A stretch of 64,000 bases of DNA from Hygrophila difformis (GCA_030278955.1 JAOANR010000002.1:15088238-15152237), one strand, 5' to 3'. Positions 30,047 through 42,934 are shown, numbered from the stretch's first letter. A program made the numbers and translations. The notes: generated by a model not told the origin, from the letters alone.

Positions 30047-30195
30047 TATATTTTTATAAATAATAAAGTATTAGTATTTAAAAACTTTTCTTGTTGCATA
30101 TTATTTATAGAAATTTTTTTGGTGAACCATTTATAGAAAACTAAGAATGTACTGAATAAATTTTCTTGTTTCATATATATATAAAATATAATTTA

Positions 30196-30961
30196 GAGAC
30201 ACAAGGCAAAGTTTTGAGTGGGAATCAGTTTATGCTTCTTCAGGATCAGGATTATGAACGCCCCCAGGATCGGGATGATATGGATTCTAGGGATGGCGAT
30301 AGTTGGATGGATGTGGAGGAGGGAGGATCGCAGTAAGGGAGTGGTACTTCTTTTTTTAATTTTATTTATGAATTTTAAAGACTATAATATTATTGTTTGG
30401 AATGTGTGTGGGATGATGAGTCGTACGGCTCAACGTTGGATGGGGGAATTGTTACGAGATCATAAGACGGACATACTACGTGTGTTGGAGCTGCGGGGTA
30501 TGTTTGCCAGGCTCACAAGTTTCTTTATGAGGCAAGGCTATTCTGCAATTGAAATACAGGATGCGCAGGGTATGAGGGGTGGGATTTGGATGTTAAAAAG
30601 GATGTCGTTAGATTGTCAGATTACATTATTTGACAGCCGGCCGCGGATGGTTACTATTGAATTAGAGAAGGGCACGACATGATGGCTTTCACGGCCATTT
30701 ATGCGTTTCCAAACTATCAAAGGCGGAGAGATAATTGGGAGGAACTGGTGCATGTGGCGCAGCATGTAGATGGCCCTTGGATAGTTTTGGGGGATTGGAA
30801 TGAGATTTTGGAGGAGGGGGAGGTACAAGGCGGTGTATATTTATCGGAAAGAGCCATGGAGCTACGAGACACATTGGACGTTGTCAACTTATGGGGGTAT
30901 CATCAGTAGGGCCGGCATTCACTTGGTCCACAATGGCCGGGGGTGGCAGAAGAATCAGCAA
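30196..30961 (+). pseudogene. LINE (second) 5' part: endonuclease domain start
   Basis: From about 30367 the frame shows the APE-type endonuclease start (YNIIVWNVCGMMSRTAQRWM), the LRVLELRG segment in place of the usual EPR/ETK-type Glu region, GGIWML, and after a stop near 30679 the segments YAFPNYQRRR and WIVLGDWNEI (catalytic GDWN). Only a short unreadable stretch precedes it, so ORF1 is mostly missing. The coding sequence is cut at 30961 by the Tekay element and resumes at 42935. The start coordinate is approximate. Confidence 0.8.
30957..30961 (+). repeat. Left target duplication of the complete Tekay element
   Basis: AGCAA; the right side reads AGAAA (42930-42934), one mismatch. Removing the element and one copy makes the LINE endonuclease frame continuous across the junction, supporting this five-base duplication. 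Confidence 0.6.
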
Positions 30962-33900
30962 TATAACACTCCGTAAAATTTAAATAATAAAAAAAAAAAT
31001 AAAAATAAAAATAATAATAATAATAATTAAATTTTAAGTAACAAATAACAAATTTTAATTTTTAACTAGCTCAATATATATATATATATATAAATGACTT
31101 TTGTAAAAAAAATATTGGAGGATGATTATTTAATTTATCTTCTACATAGTTAATTAGAACAAGTCGGCTAGGACCATTAATTTATAAATACCGGGTTTAA
31201 TATTATTAAACATTAATTAAATTATAAATTTAAGCCCGTATCAATGAATTAAAAATATTAATTCAAGTGTTGAAAAATTATATTTTGTCCAACTACTTAA
31301 GTACTACTTAAGTACCAATTATCCCAAATTAAGGATTCGGAGTCTTTAGTTATTTGATTATTGGTGCCAATTTGATAAATAAAATTAATTCCATTAAATC
31401 CGTTAAGTTTAAATTTTAAGTGTTAAAAATTATTAAGTCCATGGTTAAGACTAATTGATTGGATAAAATTGGGCCAGACCCAACAAGTAAAAAGGGAGAC
31501 CAAAATAAAAGCCCAAAACACAAACCAATTAAGCCCAATCCAAACCCTAGCCCAAACCCTAAGCCCAACCCAACCAAACCCTAACCCTAATTTTGTCTAG
31601 CTGCCGCCGCCGCCCCAATCTCCGGCGCCGCTCTCGCCGCCGGCGAGATTCCGGCGAACCTCCGGCCGGCCACCATCTCCGGCCAACACCTCCGTTAAGC
31701 TCAAAAATCCGGATCTCGAGCCATCTTCCCGTCCCCCACTCCATTTCGGCCCTATCACCACCACAACCACCGCCGTGGAATCACCACCACCACCACCGCC
31801 ATGGCTAAATCGCCATTATGGCCGGACCACCACCATTTCCATAAAAAAAAAAAAAAAAAATCCTAGATCCGGTCGTCGCCACCACCCACGGCCTCCATCA
31901 CAGCCGCCACCACCCGTCGCCATCTCCATCTTCATCTCCTTCCTCCAGCCACCATCGCCGCTGAACCCCATCCTCCGGCCGCCCCCATCTCGCCATCAAC
32001 CGAGCGCCTCCACCACCACCCCCTTGCGGCCACCATCTTCCCCAAGTCGCCATCACCACCGTGTCTCACCCCTTTCCCGACGCAACCCCCTCCTTCTCAA
32101 ATCCAAACCACCACCACTCATCTTTCCACCACCATCATTCATCAATTAAAAAAAAAAAAGAGAAAGAAAGAATGAGGGGGAGAGAGAGAGAGAGAGAGAC
32201 CGAGAATAGGAGGGAGAGTGAGATGAAGGGGAAGGGCGGCGAGAGCCACCGCCGCCGTCGCGGGTTCGTCGCCTTCCACCGCCGCCGCCCCCGGAGATGT
32301 GGAAGTGATAGATGTTAAAAAAAAAAAAGAAATGGAAAGAGATAGAGAAGAAGGCCGCCGCTGCCGCCGCCGCCGTCGGCCGCCGCCAGAAAAGGAAAAT
32401 GGTAGAGGGAGTTTGAAAATTGTAATGGAGACAAAGAAGTTTGGAAAGAAATATTAGGGGAGAAGAGAAAATTGGGTGTGGACTGAGCCGAAATGGGAGA
32501 TTGAGCCAAAAAGATTGAAAAAAATGAGAGTAGGGGTTGGGTGGCATTTTTGACTAAAAATGCAGATGAGAGTGTGACAGGCTGACAGCTCTCTCTATAA
32601 ATATGCAGCTTACCCATAGATCAGACAGCTCCAAATTTTTTTTTTCTTTCTTTCGTTCAGATCTGTTTTTTTTCCCATTAATGCCTATTTTAATGCTTCA
32701 TTACCCATACCTCCATCTCTTTCAAATAAACAGCTCCTTACCCCATATGTCCATCTCCTTTAAAATTTTTAATTAAACACTCTAAATATATATATATAAT
32801 AAAATACAAAAAAAGGGGGTCATAGATAGTTAGTCCGTTGCAGTACTCCGAATAAAGCAGCAGAATTGCGATATTTATCTATCATCTTGGGCCAAGGTAG
32901 TATAAAATATATATTTATAATCATATTTATTTTTAGTTATTATTTCCTCTAAATATTATTGTAACATACTAAATTAATATTAGAAATTGCTAGTCAAGTA
33001 GCGGAGAAAGGTGATCTGCTCGTTGCCCGTGCGCGTATCGTGTCCATCCTGCCCACGGTAACGGTAAGTAGATTTTTACTCTTTGGAGTAAGCCCAAATT
33101 ATTTTAGCTTAAGCATAAATTTTTAAATACCGCACTATTATATTTTAAATTTATGCTTATTGCTCCCTACTGTTTTTAGAATATTGGTATGCTATTTTTT
33201 TACTGTGCCTAATAATTGTTGCAACTATTCTCAAAATCCTACAGATTTTTTAAGCGCGCATTGTTAAGGGGGTGGGACTGTGTGTGGATCGCTGCTGCCC
33301 AACTCCCTCGTTTGTTGTGCATATTTTAGCCACGAGGGGACCACTGGGGTTACTCAGCCCGATGCCATTACCTTATCTCACAGTGGGTTGAGGAAATTTC
33401 TTACCTCCCCCACACCCTTGAGTGTATGTGCGAATTGGGCCCTACGGCGGGGAACCTGCACATCACGGTGGCCGAGATAATAATTTCTCGGTAACGCATA
33501 TTGTTATATTATCTGTTCCCGGGATATAGAGTAATATTTCGTATATGTATTAATTATCTTCGTTTAAGCATGCCTTATTCCGTAAATGTTATTTAAATTA
33601 TTTCTGTAACTCGACCTCCTCCGGGAGTAAGGGTCTCCTTACTCAGCGATTGTTTTCGCTGACTCTACACTTTTCATGTTCACTCTCAGGTTTGGATATT
33701 TGTGAAGATCAGTAAACATTTCACGTATCAGGCACGGTTTGGGTTTATTCCGAATATTTCAAATTTGAGTGCGAGTTATGTATAATATTTTAAATTTCCT
33801 TAATGGAATTAAACAACTTGGTATATGTGTGTTAATAAAGCGAGGACGTATATTTTAAAGTTTCCACCGTTCCTGTAATTTATACGCCTCGTATTTTAAT

Positions 33901-34222
33901 GTGTGACGAACGATTATATTTATATGTGTGAGTAATGATTTATTGTATTTATATATATATAAATGCCCCTTTTATTAAATGAAATCTCCATGGGTTTATT
34001 CCAATATTATCATTGCGCGTATTCGCAAAATCTGTTCCTCCGTTTAAGTTATGTTAACTTATCCAGAAAGTAGATAGCATATACATCAAACTCTGATTGT
34101 ATGCAAGTATGCCAGCTAGCCGTGGCGTATTCCGGATGGCCCGGAATGCGTGGCGGTAACATCGGCCCATTCTCCCCGCACTGTGCTTCCGCTATACCTT
34201 TAGGGAAAATGGGGGTGTTACA
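30962..34222 (+). repeat. 5' LTR of the Tekay element
   Basis: Starts TATAACACTCCG (first bases TA instead of the usual TG) and ends GGGGGTGTTACA. 3261 bp. Contains a poly(A)/ATA start, a GC-rich block at about 31600-32400 with CCG/CCA triplets that create long overlapping open frames with Pro-, Arg- or Ser-rich nonsense products, a GA run (32178-32198) and a TATA box. Confidence 0.92.
32596..32603 (+). promoter_or_regulatory. LTR promoter TATA box (5' LTR)
   Basis: CTCTCTATAAATATGCAG, with TATAAATA at 32596-32603; identical in the 3' LTR at 41286-41293. It is the best TATA context in the LTR and lies downstream of the GC-rich block, so R would start about 30 bp later, leaving about 1.6 kb of LTR transcribed as leader. 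Confidence 0.6.
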
Positions 34223-34225
34223 GAT

Positions 34226-34236
34226 TGGTATCAGAG
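34226..34236 (+). other. tRNA-Met primer binding site of the Tekay element
   Basis: TGGTATCAGAG begins three bases after the 5' LTR end and is complementary to initiator tRNA-Met, the usual primer of Ty3 chromoviruses of plants. Confidence 0.85.
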
Positions 34237-34239
34237 ACC

Positions 34240-34660
34240 TTTGCTCTATCAAAATATGCATTTAAAAATTAAATTTTGGCACGAGGAAATATTTTTTTTT
34301 TAAAAGTATGGTCCCTATGTAAAGTAGTGCATTTAATTTAAATTATTGAAAAGTATGACACTATTTTTTTTAAATTTCTTATGTAAAGTAGTGCATTTAA
34401 GTATGGACCTAACTTGTCCTGTGGAACACAAGTGCCATAACTTGTAGTGCAAAAATAGTGCAAAAATATGGCAACACCTGAATTTTAAAGTAGTGCATTT
34501 AATTTAAATTATTGAAAAGTATGGCACTAATTTAAATTATTGTAAAGTAGTGCATTTAAATGGCTATGTAAAGAAGTATGGCACTATTTTTTTAAATTTC
34601 TTAGTAGTGCGTTTAAATTATTGAATTTTTGCAAAGAAAAAAAAATAATATATATATATA
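34240..34660 (+). repeat. Direct repeats in the Tekay leader
   Basis: GTAAAGTAGTGCATTTAA-type units occur about five times, interleaved with GAAAAGTATGGCACTA and TTTTTAAATTTCTTA blocks, between the primer site and gag. No coding role. Confidence 0.7.
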
Positions 34661-34954
34661 AACTTGCCAAGTATTTTTTTATTTTGGGAACGGGAATACA
34701 CACATATGCATATAGGCACGAGCATAAATAAAATTTTATGAGTATATTTTGATTAGAGGTTGAAGTTGAAAGAAAAATAAAATGGGGGACTTGGTCGTTT
34801 CCCCTCAATAAACAAGTGGGGTTGCATTGGTAATCAATGTTTTCTTAGTATCTAATTGCCTAGACATAGTTCACTACTTAGTACCGAGATGTACTACAAT
34901 TGAGTATCTATAATTAAGTTTCCGATATCGTTGGGATTATTTATTGTTTATCAG

Positions 34955-35541
34955 ATGCCTCCACGTGGACGTCCAAGGAAATACCCGGTAAACCCACCAG
35001 TTACGCCTAACCATATGGAAGGAAGGCAAAATCCCATGGAAGGAAGACAAAACCCTGTGGAAAATAGGCAAGACCCTATGGAGGGTCGGCAAGCTCGATT
35101 GGAGCAGTTGATACTTACTATCGGTGCTGCTGTGGAACGGCAATTGGCAAGAGAAGAAGAACAAGAAGGACAATCCTTGGACTACATCGGGGCTATACAT
35201 AAATATCAGCCGCCCAGATATTCCGGGCATGAAGACCCAGCTAAATTGGAAGGTTGGATTGAAACATTCGACAAGCTGCTCAAGGCAGTACAGTGCCCAG
35301 AGGATAGAATGGTAGAAGTGGCCACGTTTTTCCTAAATGGCAAGGCAAATACCTGGTGGCGGAACCAGGATGATCAGAACATCAGTTGGCCGGAATTTCA
35401 GGAGACCCTGCGAGCAAGATTTTACTCCACTAGCGTGAAGAACGCTAAATACGAGGAGTTTGTTACCTGAGGCAAGGCAACCGCTCCGTCCATGAATACT
35501 ATGAAAAATTCAACGAGCTACTTCGCTTCGCCCCAGGACTA
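34955..35541 (+). pseudogene. gag: Tekay Gag N-terminal half, ends in a frameshift
   Basis: ATG at 34955 (MPPRGRPRKYP). A fourfold MEGRQNP-like repeat occupies residues 25-45, then the retrotransposon capsid region with YIGAIHKYQPPRYSG, EGWIETFDKLL and TFFLNGKANTWWR. The frame ends at a TGA near 35468 after a one-base slip near 35465; the capsid continues in the next frame through 35541 into the pol-containing frame. Confidence 0.85.
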
Positions 35542-37089
35542 GTGAATACCGATCATGCCCAGGCTCAGAAGTTCGAGCTCGGCCTGAACCGAGAAATCCG
35601 AGAGGGATTGGGAGGAAAACAGTTCTTCAGCCTCCAGAAACTGTATGACCGAGCCATGACAATTGAGAGGGTTCGACAACCAAAGCGAAGAGAAGAACAT
35701 GTCGGACAATCCCATGCTGCTCATAAAAGAGGGCGCTTTGAGAAGAAGCAAGACAGAGGGAACAATGGCCCGCGCCGAAACTTCAATGGCCCCAATCCGA
35801 GAAACAACGACCGCCCTCCTATTCCAACACCTTGCCCTAAATGCAACAAACGACATTGGATGCAAGCTTGCCCGCGATTTGGGGACTGTTTCAGGTGTGG
35901 CCTTAACGGCCATATGGTCAGTGATTGTGGCGTCCGTTTGGACGTTAACCGATTACGGGAGGATCTCAAGAAGGACCAGCGCTTCCGGACAGAGGAGTGT
36001 TTGAATGGAAAGCCGAGGAACCCACAACCAAACCAGGGCCATGGTCAGAGGAACCCACCACAAACTGTCCGGAACAATCAAGGACGACTGAACGTAGTTA
36101 ACCGAGCCGATCTCCATGAAGCTGACGATGTCATAGCTGGTACGTTCACAGTTAAAGGCTTCCCGACATATGTTTTATTTGATTCTGGAGCATCGTATTC
36201 CTTTATAGCGAGTAAGAAAGCGGAACAACTAGGATTTAGAGCCCCTAGTGCAGTGAACTTAGTTGTTTCTTTACCTAATGGGACAGTGGTGAACTGTTCT
36301 CAGAGGTACATGGACGTTCCAATTCTTATTTATGGGGATGAGTTTGCAGCGAACTTGATTAAGTTCGACTTGCAAGACTTTGACATTATTTTGGGAATGG
36401 ATTGGCTGACACGACACAAGGCTACCATCAACTGCGCTGAACAGAAGGTGACGGTGTATGGTCCCAATAAGAAGAGATTGTCTATTTATGCGAAGCCATC
36501 CAAGCCAAGGATAAAGATCGTTACGGTTCTAAAGATAACGAAGCTAGCGAATAAGGGACATCCGATTTACCTCTGCCACGTAGAGGACAAGAAGGGAGAG
36601 GGAATTGTTCTAGAACAAATCCCGGTCGTTCGTGACTTCCCATATGTGTTCCCAGAAGAAATCCCAGGGATGCCACCACATAGGGGGATAGAATTCACCA
36701 TCGATTTGGCTCCAGGAACGCAGCCCGTGTCTAAAGCCCCATACCGTATGGCACCTGCAGAGAGTAAGGAATTGAAAGAGCAACTGAAAGAATTACTTGA
36801 TAAGGGTTACATCAGACCGAGTACATCACCATGGGGAGCTCCAGTGTTATTCGTTCGCAAGAAAGATGGTAGTATGCGGCTCTGTATAGACTACCGCGGA
36901 CTAAATCAGGTGACTATCAAAAACAAATATCCTCTCCCAAGGATCGATGATCTGTTTGATCAATTGAAGGGAGCAAAGATGTTTTCGAAGATTGATCTGA
37001 GATCGGGGTATCATCAGCTGAGGGTAGCTGAAGAGGATATTCCGAAGACGGCTTTCCGACTAGATATGGGCATTATGAATTTACCGTAA
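35542..37089 (+). pseudogene. Tekay Gag C-terminal half, protease and RT start
   Basis: Continues the capsid, then two Cys clusters ([27 protein letters not shown] near 35815-35930), protease [13 protein letters not shown] (near 36176-36210), a linker, and RT palm and fingers with [20 protein letters not shown] (near 36874) and [13 protein letters not shown] (near 36990). A one-base deletion near 37060 causes the stop at 37087-37089, just before the next RT motif. Confidence 0.9.
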
Positions 37090-39532
37090 TGTCCTTCGGG
37101 TTAACGAATGCTCCGGCGGTATTTATGAGTCTGATGAATGATGTGCTCCGAGCATTATTAGACATTTGCGTAGTAGTGTTCATCGATGACATTCTGATCT
37201 ACTCCAAGGGGGAGCACGAGCACGAAGAACACTTACGCAAGGTTTTGACAATACTAAGGGATCACCAGTTGTACGCGAAATTGTCAAAGTGTGAATTCTG
37301 GCTGAACAGGGTGTCCTTTCTTGGACACATTGTATCGGTTGAAGGAATTTCTGTTGACCCAACTAAGGTATCCGCAGTAGCTGGATGGCCTATTCCGACC
37401 TCACAGACCGAGATAAGAAGCTTCCTTGGTTTAGCCGGATACTACAGACGGGTTGTGCAAGACTTCTCTAAGATTGCTAGACCGTTGACGCAAAATCTGA
37501 AGAAGGGAAGCAAGGTGATATGGACTCCGGAATGCAACGTTGCATTTGAGACATTGAAAAAGAGGCTAACCACAGATCCTGTCCTAACGCTTCCTACGGA
37601 CACAGATGATTTTGAAGTGTACAGTGATGCATCCAAAAACGGATTAGGGTGTGTCCTGATGCAACTTGGGAAAGTAATAGCTTACGCATCCCGACAGTTG
37701 AGACCTCATGAAGAAAATTATCCCACACACGACCTAGAGTTAGCAGCAGTCGTGTTCGCACTGAAGATATGGAGACACTACCTGTATGGGCGAAAATGCA
37801 AGATCTACACAGATCATAAGAGTCTAAAGTATATTTTCACGCAGAAAGAGTTAAACATGCGACAGAGGAGGTGGCTAGAATTGATTAAAGACTATGATCT
37901 GGACATTGCTTACCACGAGGGAAAAGCAAATGTCGTAGCAGATGCACTTAGCCATAAAGCCACGCATATTACTAGCATGAAGGTCATTCCACCAGAGTTG
38001 TATAAGGAGTTAGCAAAATTTGGAATCGAGTTGGTGTATGAAGGGACGCCAGCAAGATTATTTAGCACGATTGCCATTCGACCAGATTTCCTTAAGGAAA
38101 TTCAAGCAGGTCAACAAGGGGATATTAAGCTGGAAAGAATAAAGGCCAAGATTGAGCAAGGAATGGCATCGGACTTCCAAAATGAAGCAGATGGGTGTAT
38201 CAAATTTCGGGGACGTTGGTGCATACCACAAGCATGTGCCGAGTTAAAAAGAAAGATTTTAGAAGAAGGGCATGAGACGCCATACTCAGTTCATCCGGGA
38301 GGTGATAAATTATACAAGGATCTAAAGGAACATTTCTGGTGGCATCGAATGAAAAAGGAAGTAGCAAATTTCGTTGAGCAATGCCCTATTTGTCAGAAGG
38401 TTAAAGCAGAAAGGAAGAAACCCATCGGATTGGTCAAACCGTGGGAGATCCCAATGTGGAAATGGGATAGTATCTCGATGGACTTTGTCTCAGGACTGCC
38501 GAGGACGCCATCGGGATATGATAAAATTTGGGTTATTGTTGACAGATTAACCAAGGCTGCTATCTTCATACCCATGCGAGAAAAATGGAGTATGGAACAG
38601 TTAGCAAAGGCCTATGTGGAGAATGTGGTAAGGAGACACGGAGTTCCACTGGACATAGTGTCAGACCGTGATGGAAGATTTACTTCAAACTTCTGGACAA
38701 AGCTTCAAGAGGCACTTGGTACGAAGCTTAACTTAAGCACGGCTTTTCATCCGACTACTGATGGACAAACAGAGAGGACTATTCAAACACTTGAGGACAT
38801 GTTGAGATCATGTGTCCTGGAGTTTGGTGGTAGCTGGGAAAAACATTTGGCACTGATAGAGTTCTCGTACAACAATAGTTATCACGCGAGCATTGGAATG
38901 GCACCGTTTGAAGCTATGTACGGGAGAAAGTGTCGCAGCCCTTTATGTTGGTTCGAGAAGAACGATCCAATCCAAGTTGGACCTCAGATGATCGAAGAGT
39001 CAAGAAAAATAGTCGAAAAGGTCCAACAACAGATTAAGGCGGCACAAGATAGACAGAAAATGTATGCTGACAAGCATAGAAGAATTGGCGAATTTAAAGT
39101 AGGGGATAAGATCCTTCTTAAAGTATCCCCCATGAAAGGTGTAATGAGATTTGGCAAGCGCGGAAAATTGAGTCCAAGATATATTGGACCTTTTGAAATC
39201 ACTGCCAGAGTTGGACCATTGGCCTATAGATTGGCCCTACCAGAAGAATTATTCAGAGTTCATAACGTGTTTCACGTATCTCAACTCAAGGAATATCATC
39301 AGGACCCAAGGAGGGAAGTGATACCCGAAATAATCGAATTGGATGAGAACTTAACATATGAAGAGCGTCCCGTGCGAATCTTGGATTCAAAGAACGAACC
39401 ACTAGGCAAAAATCGATCCGGATGGTAAAGGTGCAGTGGTCAAGGCATGACGAGAGAAATGCAACTTGGGAGGTAGAAGCTGACATAAAGGAAAAATACC
39501 CTGAATTGTTCGACGAGATTAGAGACCAAGAA
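37089..39532 (+). pseudogene. pol: Tekay Pol: RT, RNase H, integrase, chromodomain
   Basis: RT continues with [13 protein letters not shown] and catalytic [12 protein letters not shown] (near 37175); RNase [14 protein letters not shown] (near 37614) and [15 protein letters not shown]; integrase zinc region ending CPICQ (near 38385), [10 protein letters not shown] (near 38480) and SDRDGRF (near 38660); [16 protein letters not shown]; then the chromodomain, whose last part (W..HDERNATWEVEA) is in another frame after a one-base slip in an A run near 39410; the product would end at 39532. All catalytic residues I can identify are intact. Confidence 0.92.
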
Positions 39533-39639
39533 TAACTTGGTGTACTATGTAAGAAGATACATTAGTGTATTGAACTATTTATTATATTATAATGCAAATT
39601 TTTAAATGACAATATTGTGTGGCTTCGAGGACGAAGCCT

Positions 39640-39658
39640 TATTTTAAAAAGGGTAGAC
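39640..39658 (+). other. Polypurine tract of the Tekay element
   Basis: AAAAAGGG then TAGAC directly before the 3' LTR, after the conserved TTCGAGGACGAAG block at 39623. Confidence 0.6.
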
Positions 39659-42600
39659 TATAACACTCCGCAAAATTTAAATAATAAAAAAAATAAAAAT
39701 AAAAATAATAATAATAATAATTAAATTTTAAGTAACAAATAACAAATTTTAATTTTTAACTAGCTCAATATATATATATATATATAAATGACTTTTGTAA
39801 AAAAAAAACATTGGAGGATGATTATTTAATTTATCTTCTACATAGTTAATTAGAACAAGTCGGCTAGGACCATTAATTTATAAATACCGGGTTTAATATT
39901 ATTAAACATTAATTAAATTATAAATTTAAGCCCGTATCAATGAATTAAAAATATTAATTCAGTTGTTGAAAAATTATATTTTGTCCAACTACTTAAGTAC
40001 CAATTATCCCAAATTAAGGATTCGGAGTCTTTAGTTATTTGATTATTGGTGCCAATTTGATAAATAAAATTAATTCCATTAAATCCGTTAAGTTTAAATT
40101 TTAAGTGTTAAGAATTATTAAGTCCATGGTTAAGACTAATTGATTGGATAAAATTGGGCCAGACCCAACAAGTAAAAAGGGAGAACAAAATAAAAGCCCA
40201 AAACACAAACCCAATTAAGCCCAATCCAAACCCTAGCCCAAACCCTAAGCCCAACCCAGCCAAACCCTAACCCTAATTTTGTCTAGCTGCCGCCGCCGCC
40301 CCAATCTCCGGCGCCGCTCTCGCCGCCGGCGAGATTCCGGCGAACCTCCGGCCGGCCACCATCTCCGGCCAACACCTCCGTTAAGCTCAAAAATCCGGAT
40401 CTCGAGCCATCTTCCCGTCCCCCACTCCATTTCGGCCCTATCACCACCACAACCACCGCCGTGGAATCACCACCACCACCACCGCCATGGCTAAATCGCC
40501 ATTATGGCCGAACCACCACCATTTCCATAAAAAAAAAAAAAAAGAATCCTAGATCCGGCCGTCGCCACCACCCACGGCCTCCATCACAGCCGCCATCACC
40601 CGTCGCCATTCCATCTTCATCTCCTTCCTCCAGCCACCATCGCCACCGAACCCCATCCTCCGGCCGCCCCCATCTCGCCATCAACCGAGCGCCTCCACCA
40701 CCACCCCCTTGCGGCCACCATCTTCCCCAAGTCGCCATCACCACCGCGTCTCACCCCTTTCCCGACGCAACCCCCTCCTTCTCAAATCCAAACCACCACC
40801 ACCACTCATCTTTCCACCACCATCATTCATCAATAAAAAAAAAAAAAAAGAGAAAGAAAGAAAGAAGGAGAGAGAGAGAGAGAGACCGAGAATAGGAGGG
40901 AGAGTGAGATGAAGGGGAAGGGCGGCGAGAGCCACCGCCGCCATCGCGGGTTCGTCGCCTTCCACCGCCGCCGCCCCCGGAGATGTGGAAGTGATAGATG
41001 TTAAAAAAAAAAAAAAAAAAAAAGGAAAGAGATAGAGAAGAAGGCCGCCGCCGCCGCCGCCGCCGTCGGCCGCCGCCAGAAAAGGAAAATGGTAGAGGGA
41101 GTTTGAAAATTGTAATGGAGACAAAGAAGTTTGGAAAGAAATATTAGGGGAGAAGAGAAAATTGGGTGTGGACTGAGCCGAAATGGGAGACAGAGCCAAA
41201 AAGATTGAAAAAAATGAGAGTAGGGGTTGGGTGGCATTTTTTACTAAAAATGCAGATGAGAGTGTGACAGGCTGACAGCTCTCTCTATAAATATGCAGCT
41301 TACCCATAGATCAGACAGCACCAAATTTTTTTTTCTTTCTTCCGTTCAGATCTGTTTTTTTTCCCATTAATGCCTATTTTAATGCTTCATTACCCATACC
41401 TCCATCTCTTTCAAATAAACAGCTCCTTACCCCATATGTCCATCTCCTTTAAAATTTTTAATTAAACACTCTAAATATATATATATATAATATATATTTA
41501 ATAAAATACAAAAAAAGGGGGTCATAGATAGTTAGTCCGTTGCAGTACTCCGAATAAAGCAGCAGAATTGCGATATTTATCTATCATCTTGGGCCAAGGT
41601 AGTATAAAATATATATTTATAATCATATTTATTTTTAGTTATTATTTCCTCTAAATATTATTGTAACATGCTAAATTAATATTAGAAATTGCTAGTCAAG
41701 TAGCGGAGAAAGGTTATCTGCTCGTTGCCCGTGCGTGTATCGTGTCCATCCTGCCCACGGTAACGGTAAGTAGATTTTTACTCTTTGGAGTAAGCCCAAA
41801 TTATTTTAGCTTAAGCATAAATTTTTAAATACCGCACTATTATATTTTAAATTTATGCTTATTGCTCCCTACTGTTTTTAGAATATTGGTATGCTATTTT
41901 TTTACTGTGCCTAATAATTGTTGCAACTATTCTCAAAATCCTACGGATTTTTTGAGCGCGCATTGTTACGGGGGTGGGACTGTGTGTGGGTCGCTGCTGC
42001 CCAACTCCCTCGTTTGTTGTGCATATTTTAGCCACGCGGGGACCACTGGGGTTACTCAGCCCGATGCCATTACCTTATCTCACAGTGGGTTGAGGAAATT
42101 TCTTACCTCCCCCACACCCTTGAGTGTATGTGCGAATTGGGCCCTACGGCGGGGAACCTGCACATCACGGTGGCCGAGATAATAATTTCTCGGTAACGCA
42201 TATTGTTATATTATCTGTTCCCGGGATATAGAGTAATATTTCGTATATGTATTAATTATCTTCGTTTAAGCATGCCTTATTCCGTAAATGTTATTTAAAT
42301 TATTTCTGTAACTCGACCTCCTCCGGGAGTAAGGGTCTCCTTACTCAGCGATTGTTTTTCGCTGACTCTACACTTTTCATGTTCACTCTCAGGTTTGGAT
42401 ATTTGTGAAGATCAGTAAACATTTCACGCATCGGGCACGGTTTGGGTTTATTCCGAATATTTCAAATTTGAGTGCGAGTTATGTATAATATTTTAAATTT
42501 CCTTAATGGAATTAAACAACTTGGTATATGTGTGTTAATAAAGCGAGGACGTATATTTTAAAGTTTCCACCGTTCCTGTAATTTATACGCCTCGTATTTT

Positions 42601-42929
42601 AATGTGTGACGAACGATTATATTTATATGTGTGAGTAATGAACTATTTTATTTATATATATATATATAAATGCCCCTTTTATTAAATGAAATCTCCATGG
42701 GTTTATTCCAATATTATCATTGCGCGTATTCGCAAAATCTGTTCCTCCGTTTAAGTTATGTTAACTTATCCAGAAAGTAGATAGCATATACATCAAACTC
42801 TGATTGTATGCAAGTATGCCAGCTAGCCGTAGCGTATTCCGGATGGCCCGGAATGCGTGGCGGTAACATCGGCCCATTCTCCCCGCACTGTGCTTCCGTT
42901 ATACCTTTAGGGAAAATGGGGGTGTTACA
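39659..42929 (+). repeat. 3' LTR of the Tekay element
   Basis: TATAACACTCCG to GTGTTACA, 3271 bp, colinear with the 5' LTR. TATA box at 41286-41293. Same GC-rich open-frame artefacts at 40240-41310. Differences from the 5' LTR are mainly in A and TA runs and a 12-bp ACTTAAGTACT-type indel near 39995. Confidence 0.92.
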
Positions 42930-42934
42930 AGAAA

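Larger units (their letters stand above)
30962..42929 (+). mobile_element. Complete Tekay-type Ty3 retrotransposon inserted in a LINE
   Basis: Two near-identical 3.26-3.27-kb LTRs flank a 5.4-kb internal region with primer site, gag, pol and chromodomain in order. Near-identity of the LTRs (a handful of substitutions and small indels visible by eye, e.g. near 31300, 31500, 33960) indicates a fairly recent insertion. Three single-base frameshifts (near 35465, 37060 and 39410) make the internal frame defective. It splits the second LINE between 30961 and 42935. Confidence 0.92.

Noticed and set aside
31559..32617. Several overlapping Pro/Arg/Ser-rich open frames on both strands, repeated at 40245-41307
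   Set aside because: They lie in the two LTRs of the Tekay element and come from GC-rich triplet repeats; no domain and no consistent start.
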